Shown piece by piece: positions 1 through 5,933 of a DNA stretch of 9,554 bases. Positions within the stretch are counted from its first letter, which is position 1. Each line of letters opens with the position of its first letter. Both the position numbers and the translations under genes were made by a program. The stretch comes from Hyphomicrobiaceae bacterium (GTDB lineage Bacteria; Pseudomonadota; Alphaproteobacteria; Rhizobiales; Hyphomicrobiaceae): positions 1 to 9,554 of the forward strand of contig JAGRKR010000371.1 in the NCBI GenBank assembly GCA_020442225.1, given 5' to 3'. Under the pieces are notes generated by a model. The model was not told the DNA's origin, ran no database searches, and saw nothing but the letters and a program-made list of their open reading frames with translations.

Positions 1-68
1 ACCTGCGCGAAGGTCGATCGCGTCGTGCATGGGGCAGCTTGCGCCCCGCCCACCCAGAGCACCGAGCC

Positions 69-410
69 ATGGCCCCAAACGTCATGCTTGCCGCTGCCGC
101 ACTTGCGCTGGCAGCGACGTTCGTCGTGATCAATCTCGTGATCCTGCTCTACCGTCGACAAGCCGCCAATGGCTCAACGACGCTGGAAAGCTACGCCTCG
201 TCGGTGACGGTCGCCTTGATCGGCGCACTCGTCTTCTCCTACTCGTGGTTCCTGTCGTCGCTGCTGGGCGTTTTCCCCCAGCCGATACCGGCCGTCGCCA
301 TGTCCGTTCTGGTCGTCATCGCTCTGCCGGTCGTCGTCTGGCGGATGATGGGGATGAAGCGGAGACTGGCGACCCTGAGCCCGCGCTCGGCGGAACTCGC
401 GCGAGCCTGA
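69..410 (+). CDS. small three-helix inner-membrane protein, unknown function
   Basis: A 113-residue hydrophobic protein that I do not recognise. Three likely membrane helices are visible at about residues 5-28, 44-67 and 72-92. A short basic segment (YRRQ) follows helix 1, and a basic tail (MKRR) follows helix 3. There is no catalytic motif. The ATG at 69 is preferred because the hydrophobic stretch begins directly after it. An in-frame TTG at 39 would only add a polar leader, and neither start has a strong ribosome binding site. It ends four bases before the stop codon of the convergent VOC gene, so it is probably a single gene, or the last of a unit entering from the left. Coding status rests on the coherent membrane topology; function is unknown. 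Confidence 0.7.
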   Translation: MAPNVMLAAAALALAATFVVINLVILLYRRQAANGSTTLESYASSVTVALIGALVFSYSWFLSSLLGVFPQPIPAVAMSVLVVIALPVVVWRMMGMKRRLATLSPRSAELARA

Positions 411-414
411 CCGC

Positions 415-825
415 TCAGCTCGCCCTCGCCCGGGCGACGAGCTCGACCATGATGCCATCCGGTCCGCGCACGAAGGCGAGACGGGTGCCGGTCTGACGTG
501 TCAGCGGCCCGACGGCGATCTCCGCCCCTTTGGCCACGAGCTCGGCGACGGCCGCATCGACATCGTCCACGGTGAAGCCGATATGCTCGACGCCGTAGTA
601 GGGAAACGGCGGAGGTGCGGCCATCGCTGCGGTCGGATGCTTGGGCGCAAGCGGAATCCGCTGGCCGCCGACGCGCAGTATGATGCGTGGCTGGCCGGGA
701 TAGAGCGTGCCTTGCGGATACGTGTCGCGCGAGACCTCGGCGCCGAACATCGTCTCGAAGAAGCGCGCCGTCGCCTCGAGATCGCTACAGCGCAGATGCA
801 CATGGTCGAAGCGAAGGCCATTCAT
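415..825 (-). CDS. VOC (glyoxalase/bleomycin-resistance fold) family protein
   Basis: A 136-residue single-domain vicinal-oxygen-chelate protein. The first beta-alpha-beta module begins DHVHLRCSDLEATARFFETMFG (residues 7-28). The second begins VEHIGFTVDDVDAAVAEL (79-96) and ends with GPDGIMVELV (121-130). Likely metal ligands are His8, His81 and Glu128. The usual second ligand in the first module, around residues 47-51 (RIILR), is not acidic or Gln, so classical glyoxalase I activity is not assured. Family members act in methylglyoxal detoxification, epimerisation, ring cleavage or antibiotic binding; the substrate here cannot be told. The ATG at 825 is chosen over an upstream open extension because a strong purine-rich ribosome binding site (GGGAGAGAG) sits just before it and the VOC fold starts at residue 4. 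It is convergent with the small membrane-protein gene. Confidence 0.9.
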   Translation of the reverse strand: MNGLRFDHVHLRCSDLEATARFFETMFGAEVSRDTYPQGTLYPGQPRIILRVGGQRIPLAPKHPTAAMAAPPPFPYYGVEHIGFTVDDVDAAVAELVAKGAEIAVGPLTRQTGTRLAFVRGPDGIMVELVARARAS

Positions 826-1030
826 GGTGCGTCTCTCTCCCTTCAACGAAGCCGCTGGCAGGGCGCAGCCGGTGCCCCGTACATCGATGATGCCACATCT
901 GATCGATGTTGAGCGCGCGTCTCTTCGGATCGGCGACGCCCCGTCCTGCATTTAGGCGGGCCCGCCCCCCCGGACCTCGGCGGTGGCGAGAGCTGGCGCC
1001 TCCATGCGATCGATATCGCGAGCTCAGAGA

Positions 1031-1063
1031 ACCGCGACCTGATCCCTGCGGGAAGGTCGCCGT
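1031..1063. other. imperfect hairpin in divergent intergenic region
   Basis: GCGACCT (1034-1040) pairs perfectly with AGGTCGC (1054-1060). Inside it, TCCC (1043-1046) pairs with GGGA (1050-1053) around a TGC loop, leaving a GA bulge. Two further pairs close outside one C/C mismatch. No run of T follows on either strand, so this is not a textbook terminator. It could be a leader structure, an unannotated small-RNA hairpin or a protein-binding site. Confidence 0.5.
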
Positions 1064-1157
1064 ACGCTTTCTGGGCTCCAGCCAGACCCGGCCTCGAGTC
1101 CGTCCTGGCGTCCCGCAAGCGCGCGTGATATCGGGCCGATGGCTCGGACCCGTCAAT

Positions 1158-1162
1158 GGAGG
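1158..1162 (+). promoter_or_regulatory. ribosome binding site deciding the protease start
   Basis: GGAGG lies five bases before the ATG at 1168 and overlaps the alternative ATG at 1156, which argues for initiation at 1168. Confidence 0.65.
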
Positions 1163-1167
1163 AACGG

Positions 1168-1713
1168 ATGCGTCGTGACGTGGATCGGCTCCTAAGCGTC
1201 GGCCTGCTCGCGGCCATTGCCCTGCCGTTGATGGCAGGACTGAGTCACGCTCAGCGATCCTCTGACGATCCCGGGGCGGCTGCCGCCCCGATCGTCGCCG
1301 GCTACCTCGAGCGGATGACGCTCACGAAACACCGCCTGACGTTCGAAGCAAAGCTCGACAGCGGCGCCGATACGTCGTCGCTCAACGCCGAAGGCATCGA
1401 GCAGACGCGCAAGAGCGGGCGCGCGATGGCCCGCTTCACGCTCGTCGACGACACCGGGCGTCGCGCCGTCGTGGAAGCACCCGTGGTGCGCACCGCCCGC
1501 ATCCGCCGCGCGGGCACGGGCCCGGTCGAGCGGCCCGTCGTGGTCCTGGACGTCTGCATAGCGGGTGTCAGCGGCAAGGCCGAGTTCACGCTGACGGACC
1601 GCTCGGGCATGAGCGCTCAGGTGCTCATCGGGCGTCGCTTCATGGCCCGGCGCATCCTGATCGATCCGAGCCGCAGGCATCTCGGCTCGGGGAGGTGCGG
1701 CCGGCCGAACTGA
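1168..1713 (+). CDS. exported retropepsin-like protease, RimK-associated zinc-protease family (PF05618/COG4067)
   Basis: A 181-residue protein with an N-terminal signal peptide: basic start MRRDVDR, hydrophobic stretch at about residues 8-25, likely cleavage after SHA at residue 28. The mature part carries the family signature AKLDSGADTSSLNA (61-74), an aspartic-protease-like DSGA/DTGA motif with candidate catalytic Asp64. Later conserved-looking stretches are ERPVVVLDVCIAG (121-133) and QVLIGRRFMARRILIDPSR (151-169). Relatives are annotated as putative ATP-dependent zinc proteases because some are linked to RimK-like ATP-grasp ligases, but the fold is retropepsin-like and 'zinc' and 'ATP-dependent' are poorly supported labels. 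The ATG at 1168 follows GGAGG (1158-1162) by five bases; the in-frame ATG at 1156 overlaps that site, so 1168 is preferred. No ATP-grasp partner is adjacent. Substrate unknown, likely periplasmic. Confidence 0.88.
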   Translation: MRRDVDRLLSVGLLAAIALPLMAGLSHAQRSSDDPGAAAAPIVAGYLERMTLTKHRLTFEAKLDSGADTSSLNAEGIEQTRKSGRAMARFTLVDDTGRRAVVEAPVVRTARIRRAGTGPVERPVVVLDVCIAGVSGKAEFTLTDRSGMSAQVLIGRRFMARRILIDPSRRHLGSGRCGRPN

Positions 1714-1726
1714 GCGTCCGCCGGCC
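1699..1726. terminator. possible bidirectional hairpin at convergent gene ends
   Basis: GGCCGGC (1699-1705) can pair with GCCGGCC (1720-1726) around a 14-base loop. The left arm lies in the last codons of the protease gene and the loop holds its stop codon; the M20 gene converges about 30 bases away. There is no T tract, so intrinsic terminator function is uncertain. Confidence 0.35.
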
Positions 1727-1754
1727 CCTGGCCCTGTCCGTTTCCGGTCCCGGC

Positions 1755-3182
1755 CTATTCCGCCGCGACGGTCTGCGGCACGGGCGGCTTCACGTCGGCC
1801 GGCAGCGGGCAGACATAAGGCGTCTTCGCCGTGCGGGCCTTCAGGTCCGCCTTGGCGCGGGCGCGCAACGTCTCATCGGTGAGGGCATCCGTCGCCGTCG
1901 CCGCCATCACCTTGGCCGCATGCACCATGCCCTTGTGGGCCGCCGGCATCTTGCCCTGCGCCGTGACCTGCCAGGAATGACCGGGCGTGCCGATGGCGTG
2001 CGTTGCGACGCGGGCCTGCACGGTCGGCACCACCCAGCTCACGTCGCCAACGTCGGTCGAGCCGACGGTCAGCGCGCCCTGCACCCCACGCGGCACGACG
2101 AAATTGCACAGGCTGAGACCCGGCTCGACGGGCACGCCGGCGCGCCCGAAGTCGGTGGCGACATCCTCGTCCGACAAGGTCGCCTGGATCTTCTTGGCGA
2201 ACTCGAAATCGGCCTGATCGAAATCGGGCGCGCCGAGCCGGTCGAAATTGCGCTGCATGGCCTCTTCCAGAGGCGTGTTGCCGAGCAGGTTGGAAACGGC
2301 GCTGACAACCTGCGTCGCGACCGTCGTCTCCGTCATGAGCGCGGCGCCGTCGGCGATCTTGCGCACGCGGGCGATGAGCGCGTGCATGCCGACGAGGTCG
2401 CGGGCGCGGATCGCATAGCGCACCTTGGCGTGCCCCTGCACCACGTTCGGCGCGATTCCGCCAGCGTCGAGCATGGCGTAGTGGATGCGCGCGTCGCTCG
2501 GCATGTGCTCGCGCATGTAGTTCACGCCGACATTCATCAGCTCGACCGCGTCGAGCGCGCTGCGCCCGAGATGCGGCGCTGCGGAGGCATGGGAGGCGCG
2601 CCCCGTAAACGCAAAGTCGATGCGCGTATTGGCCAGCGAGATGGCGCGGTCCACCCGGTTGAAGCTGCCGGGGTGCCAGGAGATGGCGATGTCCACACCG
2701 TCGAATGCGCCCTCTCGCACCATGAACGCCTTGGCGGCGCCGCCCTCCTCGGCCGGGCATCCGTAGTAGCGGACGCGGCCCTTGATGCCCTTCTCCACCA
2801 GGAAGTTCTTGACGGCCGTTGCCGCCAGCATGGCGGCCGACCCGAGCAGATTGTGCCCGCAGCCGTGGCCATGGCCGCCCTGCTCGAGCGCGCGCGGCTC
2901 GGCGATGCCCGCCACCTGGCTCAGGCCCGGCAGCGCGTCGTATTCGCCGAGGATCGCGATGACCGGCCCCCCCTCGCCCGCCTCGCCCATGACCGCGGTC
3001 GGAATGCCCGCGACGTTGCGCGTGACGCGGAAGCCCTCGGCTTCCAGCATGGCGATGTGCTCGGCCACCGAGCGGCGCTCCGTATAGGCGATCTCGGGCA
3101 TGCCCCAGACGCGATCACTGAGCTCCTGGAACGGCACGCGCCTGTCGTCGACGAGCTTCCAGATGTGGTCTGAGTTCTGCAT
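1755..3182 (-). CDS. M20 family amidohydrolase, AbgB-like (p-aminobenzoyl-glutamate hydrolase type)
   Basis: A 475-residue zinc-dependent amidohydrolase matching the AbgB branch of peptidase family M20 in length and motifs. The catalytic domain shows AILGEYDALPGL (76-87), the metal-site motif HGHGCGHNLLG (104-114), the Glu-Glu pair in CPAEEGGAAK (142-151, catalytic Glu expected here), and ISWHPGSFN (167-175). A lid/dimerisation domain spans roughly 185-300. A late motif GTPGHSW (398-404) supplies another likely metal-site His. E. coli AbgB works with AbgA and the transporter AbgT to split p-aminobenzoyl-glutamate; neither partner is here, so the substrate could be another N-acyl amino acid or amide. 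It lacks a signal peptide and should be cytoplasmic. The ATG at 3182 has AAAGGA eight bases upstream and fits the family N-terminus (DHIWKLVDDRRVPF); the frame stays open further upstream to 3506 but that part looks non-homologous. Confidence 0.92.
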   Translation of the reverse strand: MQNSDHIWKLVDDRRVPFQELSDRVWGMPEIAYTERRSVAEHIAMLEAEGFRVTRNVAGIPTAVMGEAGEGGPVIAILGEYDALPGLSQVAGIAEPRALEQGGHGHGCGHNLLGSAAMLAATAVKNFLVEKGIKGRVRYYGCPAEEGGAAKAFMVREGAFDGVDIAISWHPGSFNRVDRAISLANTRIDFAFTGRASHASAAPHLGRSALDAVELMNVGVNYMREHMPSDARIHYAMLDAGGIAPNVVQGHAKVRYAIRARDLVGMHALIARVRKIADGAALMTETTVATQVVSAVSNLLGNTPLEEAMQRNFDRLGAPDFDQADFEFAKKIQATLSDEDVATDFGRAGVPVEPGLSLCNFVVPRGVQGALTVGSTDVGDVSWVVPTVQARVATHAIGTPGHSWQVTAQGKMPAAHKGMVHAAKVMAATATDALTDETLRARAKADLKARTAKTPYVCPLPADVKPPVPQTVAAE

Positions 3183-3232
3183 GGGGGCGATCCTTTTCTT
3201 GCGGGAAACAGCGGGTTTCGTCGGGTTGGGGC

Positions 3233-3418
3233 TCAGGCTCGGTGCGACCGCACGCGGTGGCACGTCTCCCAGGCATTGGTCGGCAACGCAGGTGTTTCGA
3301 TGGCCCTGACGCCCGTGCCGCGGAGGCCAGCGACCTCGGACGGCACCGAGCGCGTCTCGATCGAAAAGCGCGGCAGCGCTTCCTCGCGGCGACCTTTGAC
3401 CTCGGCACGTCTCGCCAT
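3233..3418 (-). CDS. possible small ORF upstream of the M20 amidohydrolase gene
   Basis: A 61-residue hypothetical reading frame, beginning MARRAEVKGRREEALPRF and ending 50 bases before the M20 start on the same strand. Third codon positions are mostly G/C and the composition is plausible for protein. A purine-rich GAGAGGCGACGG lies just before the ATG. I recognise no domain or signal peptide. It could be a real small gene co-transcribed with the amidohydrolase, a decayed remnant of a longer gene, or chance in GC-rich DNA, where long open frames are common in every frame. Confidence 0.25.
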   Translation of the reverse strand: MARRAEVKGRREEALPRFSIETRSVPSEVAGLRGTGVRAIETPALPTNAWETCHRVRSHRA

Positions 3419-3610
3419 ACCCGTCGCCTCTCGATCTCGGAAAGTCGAAGCCGATATAGAGCCCCGGCAGGCAAACGACAATCTCGGCCTGCTCCGCCTC
3501 GCTCACCCGCCGGCCGCTCGCCGGGGTTCATCAGGAGCATGGACAAAGACCGGATGATGATCAAATCTGCAAGCTGGGCGAAACGCCACAAGAGCGTCGG
3601 AACGCCGCCG

Positions 3611-3615
3611 AGGAG
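3611..3615 (+). promoter_or_regulatory. ribosome binding site of CoA-transferase gene
   Basis: AGGAG lies nine bases before the ATG at 3625 and fixes that start. Confidence 0.7.
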
Positions 3616-3624
3616 ACCGCCAGT

Positions 3625-4818
3625 ATGCCGATTCCCCAGACATCGACCGTGCTTTCGCGCTTCACCGTATTGGACCTGACACGCCATCGCGCCGGCCCGA
3701 CCGCCGCACGCCAGCTCGCCGACTGGGGCGCCAACGTCATCAAGATCGAGCTGCCATCCAGCGGCGGCAAGGGCGACAGCATGGGCGGCCAGCGGCACGG
3801 ACCCGATTTCCAGAACCTGCACCGCAACAAGCGCTCGATAACGCTCGACCTGAAATCACCCGAAGGGGTCGCCGCCTTCAAGCGCCTGGTCGCCAAGGCC
3901 GATGTCGTGGTCGAGAACTTCCGTCCGGGGGTCAAGGATCGGCTCGGCATCAACTTTGCGGACCTGAAGGCGATCAACCCGCGACTGATCTACGCTTCGA
4001 TCTCCGGTTTCGGCCAATCGGGACCCTATCGCAACCGGCCCGGCGTCGACCAGATCGCCCAGGGCATGGGCGGCCTGATGTCGATCACGGGATTGCCGGG
4101 CCAGGGTCCCGTGCGCGTCGGCATCCCCATCGCCGACCTGACTTCGGGCCTGTTCTGCTCCATCGGCATCCTGCTGGCGCTGCTCGAGCGCGAGCAGTCG
4201 GGCGAAGGCCAATGGGTCCACACCTCGCTGCTGCAGGCCATGATCTTCATGCTCGATTTCCAGGCCTCGCGCTGGCTCAACAAGCAGGATGTGCCGGGGC
4301 AGGCCGGCAACAACCATCCGACCTCCATCCCGACCGGCGTCTTCAAGACCAAGGACGGCCATATCAACATCGCAGCCGCCGGCCAAGGCCTCTACGAGCG
4401 GCTGTGCAAGGCCATCGGAGCGCCCGAGCTTCTGGAAAACCCCGATTTTGCCGCCCCGCAGGCACGCTCCGCCAATCGCGACAAGCTCAATCCGGAAATC
4501 GAGAAGCGATTGGCCGCGCGGACCAGCGCCGAGTGGGTCGCAGCGCTCAACGAGGCCGGCGTGCCCTGTGGGCCGATCAATTCGATCGACCAGACCTTTG
4601 CCGACCCCCAGGTCGCGCATCTCGGCATCGCGGAGACGGTGCAGCGTGGCGATGGGGTGGACGTTCACGTCGTCGGGCAGCCCGTGCAGCTCTCTCGCAC
4701 GCCGAGCAAGGCGACCGCCGCCTCGCCGGAATGGGGTGAGCACACCGACGAGGTGCTGACCGAATTCGGGTTCTCTGCCGCCGAGATCGCCGACCTGCGC
4801 AGCCGCAACCTCATCTGA
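3625..4818 (+). CDS. CaiB/BaiF family (class III) CoA-transferase
   Basis: A 397-residue class III CoA-transferase, full family length. These enzymes move CoA between acyl-CoA and a free carboxylic acid and form interlocked dimers in the cytoplasm. Visible signatures are VLDLTRHRAGPTAARQLADWGANVIKIE (15-42), NKRSITLDLKSPEG (68-81), VVENFRPGV (95-103), LIYASISGFGQSGPY (121-135) and VGIPIADLTSGL (165-176), where Asp171 matches the catalytic Asp that forms the acyl anhydride (Asp169 in oxalate formyl-CoA transferase Frc). The C-terminal part has GVPCGPINSIDQTFADPQV, typical of the family. It is a lone gene, divergent from the M20 amidohydrolase and convergent with the DUF1445 gene, with no acyl-CoA dehydrogenase, lyase or racemase partner. 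Substrate cannot be named. Confidence 0.95.
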   Translation: MPIPQTSTVLSRFTVLDLTRHRAGPTAARQLADWGANVIKIELPSSGGKGDSMGGQRHGPDFQNLHRNKRSITLDLKSPEGVAAFKRLVAKADVVVENFRPGVKDRLGINFADLKAINPRLIYASISGFGQSGPYRNRPGVDQIAQGMGGLMSITGLPGQGPVRVGIPIADLTSGLFCSIGILLALLEREQSGEGQWVHTSLLQAMIFMLDFQASRWLNKQDVPGQAGNNHPTSIPTGVFKTKDGHINIAAAGQGLYERLCKAIGAPELLENPDFAAPQARSANRDKLNPEIEKRLAARTSAEWVAALNEAGVPCGPINSIDQTFADPQVAHLGIAETVQRGDGVDVHVVGQPVQLSRTPSKATAASPEWGEHTDEVLTEFGFSAAEIADLRSRNLI

Positions 4819-4835
4819 ACGGGCACGCCCCGTTC
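4817..4835. terminator. hairpin at the CoA-transferase stop codon
   Basis: GAACGGG (4817-4823) pairs perfectly with CCCGTTC (4829-4835) around a five-base loop; the left arm includes the last two bases of the TGA stop. A second smaller stem CAGGC/GCCTG with a GCG loop follows at 4842-4854. Neither is followed by a T run. The pair sits in the 63-base gap between convergent genes and may limit read-through in both directions. Confidence 0.45.
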
Positions 4836-4881
4836 GCCCGGCAGGCGCGGCCTGAGCCGGTCCGTGCCCGCGGACTCGGCC

Positions 4882-5694
4882 TCACAGAACGGCGAGGCTG
4901 CTGTTGAGGCGATCCGTCACCAGCATGCAGCCCGGCGCGTGGGTGATGCACAGCTCCGGCTTGATGGCCGCGACGACGGCCTGCGGGGTGACGCCGCAGC
5001 CCCAGAACACCGGCAATTCGTCGTTGCCGACGGGCACGGGATCGCCGTAGTCGGGCCGAGCGAGATCATCGATGCCGATGGCCTGCGGCAGCCCGATGTG
5101 CACCGGCGCGCCGTGCACCGCGGGAAATCGCGACGTGACCTGGATGGCGCGGATGGCGTCCGCCGGACGAAACGGCCGCATCGACACCACCATCGGCCCG
5201 CGGAATGGACCGGCCGGCGCCGTCTCGATGGACGTGCGGAACATCGGCACGTTGCAGCGATGCGTCAGATGGCGCAGCTCGAGACCGGACTCGATCAGCG
5301 CCTCTTCGAAGGAGAACGAGCAGCCGAGCACGAACGCGACCAGATCCGACCGCCACAGCCCCGTGATCTCCGACACCTCCGCGACGAGCTCACCCCGGCG
5401 CCAGATGCGATAGCGGGGCACGTCGGTGCGGATGTCGATATCGGCGCCCAGCTCCGGCAGGCCGGGCTGACCCGGCTCCGTCATGGCGAGTAGCGGACAG
5501 GGCTTGGGATTGCGCTGGCAGAACGTCTGGAAATCCGCCGCGAGCGTCCGTTCGAGGATCACCACGTTGCCTTGCACGTACCCCTGTGCGAGGCCGGAGG
5601 TCTGGCCGTCGAGGCCGCCCGAGCGGGCGCGCAGCCGCACGTCGCGCCCCGTCTGCGGCGCCCGTTTCCCCATCCCGCCGTCCGGCGCCGTCAT
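4882..5694 (-). CDS. DUF1445 putative hydro-lyase / D-glutamate cyclase family protein
   Basis: A 270-residue cytoplasmic protein of the DUF1445 (UPF0317, YcsI-like) family at normal family length. Characteristic motifs are [14 protein letters not shown] (34-47), [12 protein letters not shown] (58-69), [17 protein letters not shown] (82-98), [13 protein letters not shown] (121-133), [15 protein letters not shown] (194-208), [10 protein letters not shown] (229-238) and [12 protein letters not shown] (250-261). The mammalian relative DGLUCY converts D-glutamate to 5-oxo-D-proline; bacterial members are usually called putative hydro-lyases, and some lie near 5-oxoprolinase genes. No such neighbour exists here. 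The ATG at 5694 is preferred because GGAG lies six bases upstream; an in-frame GTG at 5706, preceded by AAGGA, would add only MENA. It is divergent from the L,D-transpeptidase and convergent with the CoA-transferase. Family assignment is firm, the reaction is inferred. Confidence 0.93.
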   Translation of the reverse strand: MTAPDGGMGKRAPQTGRDVRLRARSGGLDGQTSGLAQGYVQGNVVILERTLAADFQTFCQRNPKPCPLLAMTEPGQPGLPELGADIDIRTDVPRYRIWRRGELVAEVSEITGLWRSDLVAFVLGCSFSFEEALIESGLELRHLTHRCNVPMFRTSIETAPAGPFRGPMVVSMRPFRPADAIRAIQVTSRFPAVHGAPVHIGLPQAIGIDDLARPDYGDPVPVGNDELPVFWGCGVTPQAVVAAIKPELCITHAPGCMLVTDRLNSSLAVL

Positions 5695-5872
5695 GGCGTT
5701 CTCCACGTGTCCTTCAAGTCATTGAAAGCATAACCGAAAGCCAGACCGTCCGGCGCGTCGCCGGTGTCACCATTTCGCGAAATTGCCTCATTCGCGCCTC
5801 CGGCATGCCACGCCGCTCCACATAATCCGACGTCAGGGCACACTCGATCAACAGGTAGCATCTTTTCGTAAC

Positions 5873-5889
5873 CTTAACGGTATGTTAAG
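5873..5889 (+). promoter_or_regulatory. CtrA-type binding site upstream of the L,D-transpeptidase
   Basis: TTAACGGTATGTTAA (5874-5888) fits the alphaproteobacterial CtrA consensus TTAA-N7-TTAA exactly. The flanking bases also make a 6-bp inverted repeat CTTAAC/GTTAAG with a five-base spacer (5873-5889). It ends 45 bases before the ATG at 5934, a position suited to the -35 region where CtrA often activates. A GANTC site (GAATC, 5896-5900), the CcrM methylation motif, lies just downstream, but such sites are common by chance. Binding is inferred from the motif. Confidence 0.6.
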
Positions 5890-5933
5890 AATTTCGAATC
5901 GATGGTGATCAGCGTGCGCCAGGGGCACTGCGT

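Larger units (their letters stand above)
826..1167. other. divergent gene-free region between VOC and protease genes
   Basis: About 340 bases with no believable gene. The open frames here have poor amino-acid composition and no matching ribosome binding site. The region should hold the promoters of the two divergent genes, but I see no clear -35/-10 pair. It does contain a notable two-part hairpin at 1031-1063 (annotated separately), a 12-base perfect GC palindrome at 955-966, and a 5-bp stem GCGAT/ATCGC at 1006-1019. Confidence 0.6.
3183..3624. other. divergent intergenic region between M20 and CoA-transferase genes
   Basis: About 440 bases between two divergent enzyme genes. On the minus strand it may encode a 61-codon small ORF (annotated separately). 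On the plus strand, the last 90 bases (about 3535-3624) are less GC-rich and likely hold the CoA-transferase promoter, though no clear -35/-10 pair is visible. No regulator gene is present between the two enzymes. Confidence 0.5.

Noticed and set aside
426..437. Palindrome TCGCCCGGGCGA near the convergent ends of the first two genes
   Set aside because: It lies inside the coding sequence for the Ala/Arg-rich tail of the VOC protein, with no T run; codon composition explains it.
955..966. 12-base perfect palindrome GGCGGGCCCGCC
   Set aside because: Made only of G and C in a very GC-rich stretch with no partner site and no clear promoter next to it; likely chance.
1695..3173. 492-codon open frame on the + strand opposite the M20 gene
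   Set aside because: It is rich in Arg, His, Gly and Ala with no recognisable motif, and lies fully antisense to a well-supported M20 enzyme. High GC content lowers stop-codon frequency and produces such shadows.
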